Origin: Ashinkailepas kermadecensis
Taxonomy: Eukaryota > Arthropoda > Thecostraca > Neolepadidae
Assembly: GCA_034440615.1 (NCBI GenBank)
Contig: JAOTOM010003852.1
Coordinates: 1-64,000, forward strand
Length of the DNA stretch: 64,000 bases
Direction of reading: 5' to 3'
Shown here: in pieces, positions 11,325 through 22,680 of the stretch
How the letters are laid out: the number at the start of each line of letters is the position of its first letter
Numbering within the stretch: the first letter of the stretch is position 1
Made by a program: the position numbers and the translations under genes
The notes under the pieces: model-generated
What the model was told of the DNA's origin: nothing
Databases searched by the model: none
Seen by the model: only the letters and a program-made list of their open reading frames with translations

Positions 11325-11935
11325 TCATCTGGTGATCTGGTCTGGTGATCTCGTCTGGTGATCTCGTCTGGTGATCTCGTCTGGTGATCTCGTCTGGTGA
11401 TCTCGTCTGGTGATCTGGTCTGGTGATCTGGTCTGGTGATCTCGTCTGGTGATCTTGTCTGGTGATCTGGTCTGGTGATCTCGTCTGGTGATCTCGTCTG
11501 GTGATCTGGTCTGGTGATCTCGTCTGGTGATCTGGTCTGGTGATCTCGTCTGGTGATCTGGTCTGGTGATCTCGTCTGGTGATCTGGTCTGGTGATCTGG
11601 TCTGGTGATCTGGTCTGGTGATCTGGTCTGGTGATCTGGTCTGGTGATCTGGTCTGGTGATCTGGTCTGGTGATCTGGTCTGGTGATCTGGTCTGGTGAT
11701 CTGGTCTGGTGATCTGGTCTGGTGATCTCGTCTGGTGATCTGGTCTGGTGATCTCGTCTGGTGATCTCGTCTGGTGATCTCGTCTGGTGATCTGGTCTGG
11801 TGATCTGGTCTGGTGATCTGGTCTGGTGATCTGGTCTGGTGATCTGGTCTGGTGATCTCGTCTGGTGATCTGGTCTGGTGATCTCGTCTGGTGATCTTGT
11901 CTAGTGATCTCGTCTGGGAGGCTGTTCCTTTTCTC
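11325..11935. repeat. 13-bp minisatellite, about 46 copies
   Basis: Nearly pure array of CTGGTGATCTGGT with CTGGTGATCTCGT variants interspersed non-randomly; a run of about twelve pure GGT units lies at 11580-11730. Three units make 39 bp, so a 13-residue repeat is open on the minus strand (TRSPDQITRPDHQ). This is a repeat artefact. Confidence 0.97.
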
Positions 11936-12769
11936 GGTGATCGAGGCGAATAATTCCGAGGAAGCTACTGGAAGCATGGCTATTTGGCTCGAACTTCGTG
12001 CAGAACTCCCTAAGGTGTCCTCACGCTGTAACAGCCACCAGTTAATATAGTGCATGTGTCTGTTTGAAATCCTGCATGTCAAGGTAGTCCGATACCAACC
12101 CTGATTTGGCTTCACGCCTAATTTGACACTACTACTTCCCGTGACAAGTCCAGTCAAACACCAAACGTCAAATTCCGGTGTTTGCCGACTGAACCATGGA
12201 ACCTATCATCCGCACCAAGCCTGCCATAGATTGACCTTCTCTCGCCACTCCCCCTCCCCCTCCTCCTTTGATGGCATCACTTCCGGTCCACTGGGGTTGG
12301 ACCGCCGCAGATTTAATTTTATTCCTGCATTGTTTTGGAATGGATTTAATTATGAGACGAATTGAATATAGTTGCAACAGCACTATCAGGCATCGCACAA
12401 AGGATATCACGGATCGCACAAAGGTTATCACGGATCGCACTAATGCTGACTACACTTGTATTGATGCTGTTTAATGCATGGCACCAATAAAAGTATGCAT
12501 GCTGTATGCATATCATAACTCAGCACAAAAGGAAGCAAATTAAGAGGTACGTCGTTTTGCTACTGGCGCTGCCAGAGTTCGACGGTGCTTCAGTCGCCGT
12601 ATCACTAAACACGGCGAGCGGTTGTACAAAATCAAATGAATCCATTTTCCAGCGGACGGAATTATGAACTGAATTACGGATTGAACACCCAGCGTGGTGC
12701 ACATCTAGATGTGATATCGATACACAAACACGGATCCGGAGACTGGATCGAACGAGGCCACTTCGCGAT
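11936..12769. other. unassigned stretch
   Basis: No gene recognised. A small tandem CACGGATCGCACAAAGG-type unit (about 17 bp, three copies) lies at 12392-12445. Confidence 0.45.
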
Positions 12770-12965
12770 ACGCTCCGGATCCGCTACCGTGCCGCTGGCC
12801 AGAGTCCGGATCCCGTATCCGCTACGTGCCGCTGGCTAGAGTCCGTATCCGCTACTGTGCCGCTGGCCAGAGTCCGGATCCGCTCCGGATCCGCTACCGT
12901 GCCGCTATCGCTGGCGGCCGGATCCGCTACCGTGCCGCTATCGCTGGCGGTCCGGATCCGCTGTC
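12770..12965. repeat. GC-rich minisatellite with GGATCCGCTACCGTGCCGCT
   Basis: About seven irregular units of 25-35 bp built from GGATCCGCTACCGTGCCGCT and GGCCAGAGTCC. The array is CpG-rich. Confidence 0.85.
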
Positions 12966-14194
12966 GCTGGTCGGAGGCCGGGCGCCGACGACCCTGAGCC
13001 CTGCCACGTCGGCGCATCGCGTCAACCAAGGTTTACCTCATACACGCGACCTTGACGTGCCCGCACCCGTCCTCACGAGCGCCCGCCGCGCCGGCGTGGA
13101 GACGACGCGTAGCCTTCACCCTCCCCCATCCCCCTCCCGTTCCGAGCTGCTCCGTTCGTGGGATCGCGGATCGTTGGTTCCCAGGGGCGCAAACTAGGGC
13201 CATTCAGCCAGTGTAGTGGAGTTGATGGATGGGCAGCCTCTGAACAAGCTCGCCGTGTTCCCACCTCGCCGAGAAGGTCACACCGGCGATTTGTGTTCGC
13301 AGCCATAGATGACAGCTGGGCTGGAAATGATCATCTCCGTTAGTGGGCTCAAGTTGTGACGGCATCACTAATCGAGGCCGAACGAGCAGGTCATTGTGCA
13401 CGAAAATCGCGGTCAAATGGCTCGCCATTGGCAGAGAAAAGCCGCATGGCAGCTGTCGGAAAACTAGACGACGAATGAACGCATCGCACTACATTCTCGT
13501 AGATAGTGAGTGTGAATGCGACCAAAGGGAGGAATAGAATGCGATTGTAAATATTCGTTTTAATGTGTACCTCAACGACGGTTTTCTACGAATTTCATTA
13601 TCGCTTCTGCAAATGCTAGCCTTGCATATGCAATGCTGGCGAGCATGAACGGGAGTGTCCAGTGAAAGGGAGTGTGAAGGGAAGTGTCCAGGGGAGTATC
13701 CAGAGAAAGGGAATGTCCAGGGGAGTGACCATGGGTGTGTCCAGAGGAAGCATTGGACATGCAGCTTAAACCTCCGGAAATCAGAAGACAGAGGGCACTA
13801 CGCCATACCGAGGAGCCTGATCGCTTCTACCGACTGGTTCAATTGCTCCGAAATATAATTCAGGATAGACTAGAAGTAGCTCAAGTAGATCAACACGTTG
13901 TCATATATCACGGCAACTGTGGCAATTATTTGCTGCCTCGGTCATTACCTGACTTCCAGTGCGCCGATATGTAGGCTGACCACCGGCACACAACCATTAT
14001 GAAGATTCATTTTGGATGTAATGACCACCATGGAGGCGGCCATTACATACATTCCGCCGGGCTTTGGTCTAGATTGATACATTCCGTCGAGGTTTGGTCT
14101 AGATTGATGCGCCTGGGAGGCTTGCTTCAATCCGGCGGGCATTCTGTGTAATGGCCGTGGGCAACCAACTGGCAACCACCCAATGTCCTGGTGA
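12966..14194. other. unassigned stretch, first part CpG-rich
   Basis: No gene recognised. A small array of GGGAGTGTCCAG-like units (about 12-24 bp) lies at 13650-13745, and two copies of TTTGGTCTAGATTGAT at about 14062-14107. Confidence 0.45.
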
Positions 14195-14715
14195 ATGAAG
14201 CTGGCGCATGTGTGAGCCCCGTCCGAAGAGTGTTACGGGGGCACACGAACAGTCGACAGACATAGTGGTGTCGCTCATGTGTGAGAGACGGGACCAAGGG
14301 GTGCCACAGGGGTACAAGAAAAGTCGACAGACGTGTGGTGTCGCGCAGGTGCGAAAGACGGGACCAAGGGGTGCTACAGGGGTACAATAAAAGTCGACAG
14401 ACGTGGTGGTGTCGCACAGGTGTAAGAGACGGGACCGAGGGGTGCCACAGGCGGGCACACGAACTGTCGACCGACATGGTGGTGTCGCGCAGGTGTGAGA
14501 TACTGGACCGAGGGTGCCACAGGGGACAAACGAACAATGGACAAATATGGTGGTGTCGTGCAGGTGTGAGAGACAGGACCAAGTGGTGTCACAGGGGTAC
14601 AAGAAAAGTCGACAGACGTGGTGGTGTCGCACAGGTGTGAGAGACGGGACAAAGGATTGCCACAGGGGCACACGAACAGTCGACAGACATGGTGGTGTCG
14701 CGCAGGTGCGAATGG
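14195..14715. repeat. 71-bp minisatellite, about 7 copies
   Basis: Units contain GTGAGAGACGGGACC, GTGCCACAGGGG, AAAGTCGACAGACGTG and GTGGTGTCGC. Some units carry GGGCACACGAACAGTCGAC in place of the GTACAAGAAAAG block, giving two alternating subtypes. 71 is not a multiple of three, so open frames appear in several phases. Confidence 0.93.
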
Positions 14716-16030
14716 CGGAATACTTGTGCGGGGTGTTCTTCGCTTCGTTTCGTGCCCTGGGTCTCTCGACTGGATTTTCTGTGCGCAGGATCGGCTGGAA
14801 TCGGAGTTCATTCGCCGGTTAGTCGCGTGCGTGGTGTAGTTGTTTTCGATCTACAACCTGTGATTCCGCCCGTCCCCTGGTGCTTCAGAAGCCTATCATG
14901 CGATTTCTTCACCAGTTAGCGCACATGATTTGCTGAGACGTCTGCCCATCTACGTCTTCAAACTTCAAAATCGCAATGAAGGTCCGAGGAAGTCCAAAAA
15001 TAGACAAATGTGAGGCTTTAACTTTCTCCTATATAACCGCTCAGATTGCCGTGCAAGTGTTCATAAGTTACTTTTGAAGATCCAGTGTACCACCTGAGCA
15101 TGGACATCATGCATTTGAGTGCATGGGCGAGGTTAGGGATAGCAAAATGCTGGGATTGCTATTTGTCCTGTCCACCAATCCATAATTTATGAGAAACTAG
15201 GTGCTAGATTGCGTCTTGTCGGGGCTCAAGCGACACTTTGTGGTGTTGGCTATCGATTTTGTACTTCATGTTTATTTCCAAAAGCAGTAAAGCTGGATTC
15301 AGGGACCCGAATTTGGGCAGGTTCGCTATATTTTATTTTTAATTATAATTATATCATGAAGTCATGCATTAACCATAGAACAATACCCAGGTCCATATCT
15401 CACTCATTGAAAAACGCCTGGAGAAAGGTGGATATCGATACGTTAAAATGGACGACAGTGTCGTACCGTTCGTCTCCCGCCATGGTGTCCAAGACAGCGT
15501 ACCATAATCTCCACAGGTCACAACGTCCACTGTCCAACACACACGGCTAGAATACCTTCTGACAAGATGAGCATGCCCATAAACATGATCGTGTGCTTTC
15601 CATGGTGTAGCCAGACTCAAAAACCGGCGGGAAATACCCGGAAAAAACATGTCAGTGCCTCTCGGGATTGGCTATCTGTACACACATTCCAGTGTTTAGT
15701 GTATGCCACGCCTTCCACTGTAACGCCCTGCAACTGTCACGAATCATAGTTTTGCACTGCTTCTGTCGTTTGGCAGATGCACGCCGCACGCATGTGGCGA
15801 ATCAGGTGTTCAACTGTGATGACGGCAACAGACATTTCGAGGCCTCCCATATTGCAGCCGACAACGGCCATTGGTGACAAAAAGAGCATTACAGTGAACT
15901 AGGAGTGCTCCTTGTTACTCGTTGCGTCACCACGCAACTTCGTTTTCGTGCACATAGCCTTCGAAATTACTCTTGAACCTTATCTACCGGGACACGTCAT
16001 TAATTTTATGAAGCATTACATAATCAAGCG
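14716..16030. other. unassigned stretch
   Basis: No gene or repeat recognised. Several 60-110 codon frames lack motifs. Confidence 0.45.
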
Positions 16031-16730
16031 CAAGATGTCAAGAGGTGAAAATCGGCAGACTCACACTCTATATCACCTTCCCATACAGCATAGTGCCAGG
16101 GGTAAGATGCTCGTCTCACAATCGAAAGGTTGTGGGTTCGAGTCTCACCTGTCGCTACTCTTCGCCCGCGACCAATCGGCGTGAGAGATTGGCGACGCTG
16201 CATGACTCAACGGTCGACGTGTCGCAAAACCAATAACCAACCAACCAACCAGCATAGTGCCCAGTAGACTTTGGTGGGAAAGGCAAAACTGGTAGAATAT
16301 GTCTGCATCACTCTTTTCCGTGGGCCGCCCTTTTCAAGACTAGAAATTCGACAAGAATCATAAAACAGGCCAGGAAAAGTCACACAGGTTCCACATTCCA
16401 GTGCAAGCCTTTCAGAATTGGCACACGCAAGAACTCGGTGGTTCGGGGCAAAATCCGCGAAATGGGACGGATTTTGCCCTGGACCACTGAGTTCTTGCGA
16501 TTGTCAATAATGCAATGCTCGCAATGGAATGTGGACACTGTGTGACTTTTCCTGGCCTGTTTTATGATTCTTGTCGAATTTCTAGTCTTGAAAAGGGCGG
16601 TTCAGGGGAAAGAGTGAAGAAGACATATTCTATCAGCTTTGCCTTTCCCGCCAAAGATTACCGGGTACTATGCTGTATGGAAAGGTGATATAGAGTGTGA
16701 GTCTGCCGATTTTCACCTCTTGACATCTTG
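16031..16730. repeat. near-perfect 263-bp-arm palindrome (fold-back)
   Basis: The right arm, 16468-16730, is the reverse complement of 16031-16097 joined to 16262-16457. Removing the 164-bp SINE-plus-duplication insertion leaves two arms of exactly 263 bp each, with no gaps and a 10-base loop (16458-16467). By eye about 28 positions differ, or roughly 89% identity. Outer ends are sharp: CAAGATGTCAAGAGG on the left and CCTCTTGACATCTTG on the right. No clear target duplication flanks it. It could be a fold-back transposon or an inverted duplication able to give a hairpin RNA. Confidence 0.93.
16098..16249 (+). mobile_element. tRNA-derived SINE (family 1), 5'-truncated, in the palindrome arm
   Basis: Starts inside the tRNA-like head at GGGGTAAGATGCTCGTC and has the pol III B box GGTTCGAGTCTC. 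The family core follows (CGACCAATCGGCGTGAGAG, TTGGCGACG) and the 3' end is (CCAA)n. The 12-bp target duplication CAGCATAGTGCC flanks it exactly (16086-16097 and 16250-16261). About 15 bp of the head seen at 18548 is missing. Confidence 0.92.
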
Positions 16731-16787
16731 TCTATAGATCTCCAAATATATATAATGCAAATACACCCAAATTCGGCCGCAACCAAA

Positions 16788-17335
16788 GACATGTCTGGAA
16801 TAACGCTCATGACTGTGGTGGTCAGTAGCCATCGGAGAACCAATCTGGAATACACACTCTTGACTATGGTGGTAAGCATGTTCCCACAGAACAAATCTGG
16901 AATAACGCTCACAACTAGGCATGTCCTCACAGAACACATCTGGAATAAACGCTCTTGACTGTGGTGCTAAACATGCCATCACAGAACAAATCTGGAGTAA
17001 CGCTCATGACTAGGCATGTCCTCACAGAACAAATCTGGAATAAACGCTGTTGGCTGTGGTGGTAAGCTTGCCATCACATAAAAATCGGGAACAAACGCCC
17101 ATGACTGTGGTTGCAAGCAATTCTCACAGAGCCAATCTGGAATAAATATCATAGCTGCGCTGGCAAGCAGCCCTCACAGAACGAATCTGGAATAAACTCT
17201 CATGGCTGTGGTGGCCAGCAGCCATCACATAGCCAATCTGGAATAACGCTCGTGGCTGTATTGATAGGCATGCCCTCACAGAAACAATTTGGAACAAACG
17301 CTCATGACTGTGGTCGTAGCCGTGCCCTGACAGAT
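16788..17335. repeat. 43-53-bp minisatellite, about 11 copies
   Basis: Units contain AATCTGGAATAAACGCTC, ATGACTGTGGTGGT and CATCACAGAAC. Unit starts are near 16793, 16843, 16892, 16935, 16988, 17031, 17084, 17132, 17183, 17236 and 17287. Short (43) and long (51-53) units alternate in places. Confidence 0.9.
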
Positions 17336-17804
17336 TCACCTTCACGTTCCACCGCTGACTTTTATTGGAATTCGATATCTGTGCAACAAAGCGTACAATG
17401 CAAGTCACACTTCAGATGTAAATGTGTACCTGGAGATGATAAGTGACCCGACAGGTTCTAGTTCCCCACCATCATTCGCTGCTGCTTTGTACGCTGGGAT
17501 AAGTTTGATCCCGACAAGGATTGAGCCCTTGGTGGACATCGGACATGGCTCGATACCATTGACCCCGACAGGGTCGCATTTGTTTCGTATTACCAGTGCC
17601 ACACCGATGCTTTTTGCCTGCCTCTATCAAACCCTCAAAATGGAGGTGCCTATTGTAATTTACACCGAGTGCCGGTAAGACTTATAAGATAACCAGGGTC
17701 CACACAATTTTAGATCACCTTACCACTTTACACCAGTGCTTATCCTGTATATTTGATGTTGCCAGATTGAATGGGATGGGATTGCATGGAAAGATGGGCT
17801 TATA
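17336..17804. other. unassigned stretch
   Basis: No gene recognised. Overlapping frames of 65-84 codons near 17405-17678 on both strands carry no motif. Confidence 0.4.
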
Positions 17805-17865
17805 TCAGACTGGCTGTCCCAATAATCATAGGCAGCATGCACCTAGTATGGAGACTGCTTGAGAT
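17805..17865 (+). repeat. dispersed repeat R4, copy 1
   Basis: A 60-bp block (CCAATAATCATAGGCAGCAT, GCACCTAGTATGGAGA) is similar to 20684-20747, same orientation. Type unknown. Confidence 0.55.
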
Positions 17866-17939
17866 ACGTGAACCCGTCAACCTGCGTTATCACCAGCCCT
17901 GTCACTGCAATAAGTAGTCCGACCCAGAGCTATGGTATA

Positions 17940-18258
17940 AAACAACCATCTATTGCACGGGTATCAAACGACCTCTCGTCTATTGTATGGGTACCACACA
18001 ACCTCTCCACTATTGTACGGGTACCACACGACCTTTCGTATATTTGAAATTAATGTAGGATGGCCTGTAACTGTATTACTTGTTTAACCTTAAGATAAGA
18101 ATATGTATGCAATGCCCCACGTTTCGGTGTCATACCTTCTTCAAGGGCAAGACACGTTTTGAACACGTTTTGCAGTCAGAATATCTCGACCTCTCGTCTA
18201 TTGCATAGGTACCGCACAACCTCTCGTCTATTGCATAGGTACCGCACGACCTCTCGAA
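17940..18258. repeat. 30-bp minisatellite, interrupted
   Basis: Units ACGACCTCTCGTCTATTG plus GGGTACCACAC at 17940-18045, and GCATAGGTACCGCAC versions at 18188-18258. They are split by 140 bp of unrelated sequence (18046-18184). Confidence 0.88.
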
Positions 18259-18292
18259 GTCGGTACGTGCCAATGTCGAGGTAAACGACAAG

Positions 18293-18372
18293 ACCATCAC
18301 GGTCGCCAACAAAACCATCCCGGCCGGTCGCCAACAAAACCATCCCGGCCGGTCGCCAACGAAACCATTACG
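18293..18372. repeat. short 25-27-bp tandem repeat
   Basis: Three to four copies containing GGTCGCCAACAAAACCATC and CCGGCCG. The following SINE inserted into the end of this array. Confidence 0.8.
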
Positions 18373-18385
18373 GTCGGTCGCCAAT

Positions 18386-18548
18386 ACTGGTTGGTTATTG
18401 GTTTCACGACACGTCGACCGTTGAGTCATGTAGCGTCGCCAATCTCTCACGCCGATTGGTCGCGGGCGAAGAGTAGCGACAGGTGAGACTCGAACCCACA
18501 ACCTTTCGATTGTAAGACGAGCATCTTACCGCTAGACCACTCGTCCCC
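18386..18548 (-). mobile_element. full-length tRNA-derived SINE (family 1)
   Basis: Read on the minus strand, the head is GGGACGAGTGGTCTAGCGG (A-box like) then GGTTCGAGTCTC (B box), about 72 bp. The core CGACCAATCGGCGTGAGAG and TTGGCGACG follows, and the 3' end is ACCAATAACCAACC. The 12-bp duplication TCGGTCGCCAAT flanks it exactly (18374-18385 and 18549-18560). The host site is a TCGCCAA-rich tandem repeat, so part of that match could be pre-existing. This is the best head sequence for the family in the window. Confidence 0.92.
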
Positions 18549-18560
18549 TCGGTCGCCAAT

Positions 18561-19711
18561 GCATCCGCGCTGGAACGGTGTGCAGGAATCCCTGTCTGCG
18601 ATTCACGCCCGCAGCCCGTGACCAGCTATTGCTAGGAATCCCAGAAATAGCGACACGCCGGGGGCTGCCATGGGCGTCAATCGACGTGAAAATCAATGGT
18701 CGGAGTGTCCGAATGCGTCCGATATTTCCTCACCCCATTTGCATCAACAGCGACAATGGTCGCCCCAGGCACCAACGGTGTTCTGGCCACGCTGTCTGCG
18801 CATCACCTAAACGACCAGAGCAGCCCCGTGGTGAAAGTGCATCCGAGTGCTGCGGCGCCCCTTGCCACCAAGTGCAGCGAACGAATTAGCCAATGAATGA
18901 GCGAATCAGCCAGTGAATGAATGAATGTTGCCGTTATGCAATGCACGCGCGCATCGTCTGCATTGCTCGTCTGATGCTGACGTTGTGGACTTGAGCCACA
19001 GCCTGCGTGTCAAGCGTTATCGTAATAGTCTCGGGTCCACAAACACAGCCAGTCTTTCGAACAGCAGCTATCTCTGGCATATGCTCGGCACGCGGAAGGC
19101 GAATTGGTGACCATCCAGATAAGGCAGGACGCTGTTGTAAACATTGGACATATGCAAATTTTATGGCCATTATTGGGAGATCTGTGGAAGATAAAACAGC
19201 GACATAACTTGGCAAGACCTTCGTGTCATGTTAATTCCACGCTACCAAATTCGGCTCGCTCAGAACCTTAGTGAGTGCATGAGGTCGGGTAGAGACCTGG
19301 GTTGGAAACAAATGTCTGGCATGTCACAGCCAAGAGTGATGCTGAAGATTAGGACATGTCCCCACGCACATGCTGCGCGTGTACCGAGTCGTGCTGCGTG
19401 CAGACACGTGTCCTGTGGAATAGGGGCCATTCCCGCGGGAGCAGTGACGCTCTGCTCCGACTGCGGCACGTCCATATTGCACAGCAAGGCGTACATCTAA
19501 CCGTTTTATTTCCACGGGGCCCTCACGCTCTATTTTTGCACAATGCACCCCATACGTCCGTTGCGACGTATATTGTACAAGGATCGGTAAATCACCAGGG
19601 CACGACTGTGCTGCTGTTGCAGCGCAGAGATATCGCAGTTCTGGCGACGTCCCAAACCAGCATTGCCAGCCAAACAGAAGAGCCTTGGGTTCTCTCACAG
19701 CGCTGGCTAGT
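18561..19711. other. unassigned stretch
   Basis: No gene recognised. A short AATGAATGA-type repeat lies at 18890-18925. Confidence 0.4.
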
Positions 19712-20103
19712 TGGTTGGATACCTGGGCTTACGGGCGCATCTGCGTCGGTCATACAGCGCCCATCTCTCACAGCGCATTCAACTGTTAGGTCACATAGCG
19801 GTGGCAGCCACTCAGGCCGGTTGGTTGCTGGTAGACTCGGTTGCTGGCATATTGGTTGCTGGTAGACTCTGTTGCTGGTATATTAGACATAAAGACATAA
19901 AAGATCAGTGCAACTATGAGCCACAAGGGCCCTTCTTGGTTGCACTTTGGGCACTGAACCAGCTGCCCTGTACCCCTATATTGGTCGCTGGTAGACTCGG
20001 CAACCCCGCCGGTTATCGGGTTCGAACCCACGGTCTTACCATCAGGAGAACAGCACTCTGCCGGCCGAGACACTGCGACCCCGTGTCAGCCAACCAACTT
20101 AGC
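19712..20103 (-). mobile_element. tRNA-derived SINE (family 1 relative) split by a LINE end
   Basis: On the minus strand the head at about 20103-20010 carries the B box GGTTCGAACCC and then GTTGCCGAGTCTACCAGCGACC. The other half (19883-19712) carries the family tail, CAACCGGCCTGAG, GACCTAACAGTTGAATGCG and a GCGCC stem. Between them sit the LINE fragment at 19886-19970 and duplicated TTGCTGGTAGACTC blocks. The tail TGACCTAACAGTTGAATGCG matches the SINE at 24669. Confidence 0.8.
19886..19970 (-). mobile_element. CR1-like LINE, 3'-end fragment
   Basis: About 85 bp nearly identical to the 3' end of the LINE at 8461: TTTATGTC tail units, CAGTGCAACTATGAGCCAC and AAGGGCCCTTCTTGGTTGCA (plus-strand words). 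It is strongly 5'-truncated. ATATTGGTYGCTGGTAGACT occurs on both sides (about 19852 and 19978) and may be the target duplication. Confidence 0.85.
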
Positions 20104-22120
20104 TTTGCAGGCACGCACCCGCCGTACGCTTCCAGATGAGTGAGCATGTAAAATCGTATGCAAATCGACGTCGGTAGACGCCGGTAGACGCCGATGTCGA
20201 GCACCGCAACTTGGCTGTGCCAAAGTTCGCGCCGCTGGGCCAAGCGATTCAACAGCCACCACCTGAGCAGCACGTAACATTTGTGGTCGACTGTCTTTCC
20301 GGTGTGGAAGTCGAAAACGATCAAGTGAATGACCAAGCAAAAAAGACGGCCATCGCCACGTTTGTCCCACAACAAAACAAAAACGGGTGCCGCCAGCCGG
20401 TGCAGAGGCAGAGTCCTCTTCTTTGTGACCGTCGGCGGTTACTGCCTTGTACCGGCAACGGTGTGACTGGCGTCCGTCCAAGAGGTAAAGTTTGCTGACG
20501 TAGCTTGTGTTCGTCCCATGGCATTACCGCTGCAGCATAGCCTGTTCAGTTTGCTAGTGGAAACTGCTGCATATGCGATATTGCTAATACAACGCCAGCT
20601 AAATGTTGAAAACGTAACACTAGGCATGCACTCATTTACCCATGTACTCATTGTGTTCATTACATGGACATAGAGGGGTTACGTCAGACTTTGGGAACAC
20701 CAATAATTATGGGTAGCCTGCACCCATGGTATGAAGTCCTGCAGAGGTCGCCCTCAGGGAAGCCTGCAGCATATCGCTGGATAGGTGTGCTGCTTGGTTT
20801 TTAGCGTTCCCTTTCAGTTTTAGCGTTCATCATTCCGTCACGATTTGCTTCGGCTCGTTCAGCCCCTTTGCTTGCGATATATGTTCCCATTCATCTTCCT
20901 ATAAAACACAGCACGTTCTAAAAGGTGCTATGTTTTATCTTCCAATGCTTTCCTCACCTCCTTCAGAGCTATAATTCTGCCATTCCCGAGGGATTTCTAC
21001 TGTTTGAGAACTCTTCGACTATTAAAACTCAAAATGAATAAATGAAATACATTTTGATACATTCCAGGAGGAACCAGTAACTTTACTTGAAGAGAGCCAA
21101 ACACGACTTATAGTGGTCGCTGAAATATAATATTTCAGCGATATTATTTTATATTATATGATTATAATATATTGGTGGTTGAAATATATACTTGGGTCGC
21201 TGAAAACGAACCAATTAATTCGTCTTAATTCATCCGAAAGAAGAAGATTTCGACTGCTTTTGGTCTAGGAAGTGCCATGCAACATCCCGTTCTTCGCGAA
21301 ACGCGCTTCATTTTCGAGAATTACCCGCTTAGCCAGGCTGCCTTGGGGATGACCAGACAGTGTTTTCTCTGGAGCAGCAACCCAAGCCACTGACCTCCGC
21401 CACCTTTCCCCATCTGAAGTGCTTTGAATGACGACGCATTTGTTCCCGTTGTTGTGACACAAGACGCTCCTATGCGCATCCACTTTCACTTTCAGAGCGC
21501 CAAAGCCACGCTTTATGGCGTGGCTTTTCTCATCTCAGCTGGTGCATGCTGGGAGCTGGAGATGGCATCACGGTAGCCCTTCCGCCTGCCACCTACACTT
21601 CTATCCTACTGGCGGCAATATGGCTCCGTGCCCTGTGGAAGATCTACAGAACGCACCTGAGGCTGGGTGAAAAATAGCAGACAGACAGAGCGCAGTAACG
21701 GTGGCAAGACGCTGATCGAAAACTCAAGTGAACATGCAATCGTGTTGGGTTCTGCTTCAGAACTAGTTATTGGTGTCTACATGGCGATGCCTCGAGCTCT
21801 CTAGTGAACACGGAGCTTTCACGCGCGCATTTCTTTTATGCATCTCCCTGCCGACTCACCATTATAAATCGCTCCATTCACCCATCTAGTCCACCACTCA
21901 CCACCCCAATTATACACCGCATAGCCCACCACCCCCAACTATGTACCGCACCACGAACTATACATTGCACCACCCATCACCCGAACTATATACTGCACCA
22001 CCCACCACCCGAACTATGTACCGCAAAACCCACCACCCCAACTATATAACGCACCCCAAACTATATATTGCACCACCCACCACTGCAACAACATACCGCA
22101 CCGCCCATGACTCGGGCCTA
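20104..22120. other. unassigned stretch with one dispersed repeat and an AT-rich inverted patch
   Basis: The second copy of repeat R4 is at 20684-20747. At 21120-21205 an AT-rich patch has facing GTCGCTGAAA and TTTCAGCGA words. A 74-codon minus frame at 21265-21489 has no recognised motif. From about 21880 the sequence grades into CCACCxxCC-type repeats. Confidence 0.45.
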
Positions 22121-22645
22121 TCACCACCAGGCCGCACCACCACCACCACCACCAGTCCGCACCACCACCACCAGTCCGCACCACCACCACCAGTCCGCAC
22201 CACCACCACCAGGCCGTACCACCACCACCAGTCCGCACCACCACCACCAGGCCGCACCACCACCACCAGTCCGCACCACCACCACCAGTCCACACCACCA
22301 CCACCAGTCCACACCACCACCACCAGGCCACACCACCATCACCAATCCACACCACCATCACCAGGCCGCATCACCACCACCACCAGTCCGCACCACTACC
22401 ACCAGGCCGTACCACCACCACCAGTCCGCACCACCACCACCAGTCCGCACCACCACGCGACCGACAACACCCCACCAGCCACATCCAGGCCTACCACCAC
22501 CACCAGGCCTTACCACCACCACCAGGCCTTACCACCACCACCAGGCCTTACCACCACCACCAGGCTGCACCACCATCACCAGACCTTACCACCATCACCA
22601 GGCCTTACCACCACCACCAGGCCTTACCACCACCACCAGGCTGCA
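22121..22645. repeat. CCA-rich minisatellite, about 18-21-bp units
   Basis: Units ACCACCACCACCAGTCCGC with AGGCCG, AGGCCTT and AGTCCAC variants. The arrays give His/Pro/Thr-rich frames on one strand and Trp/Gly/Val-rich frames on the other, all artefacts. Confidence 0.95.
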
Positions 22646-22648
22646 CCA

Positions 22649-22680
<32 letters not shown>

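Noticed and set aside
11132..12157. 341-codon minus frame with a 13-residue repeat
   Set aside because: Direct translation of the 13-bp minisatellite.
18386..18548. Possible tRNA gene on the minus strand
   Set aside because: It has good A and B boxes, but it continues into a conserved SINE core and tail and is flanked by a target duplication. The same applies at 24669, 35197, 59952 and 62933.
20211..20498. 95-codon plus frame
   Set aside because: It begins at TTG, overlaps equally open minus frames and has no domain.
21265..21489. 74-codon minus frame
   Set aside because: Plausible composition but short, with no motif and no convincing splice or start evidence.
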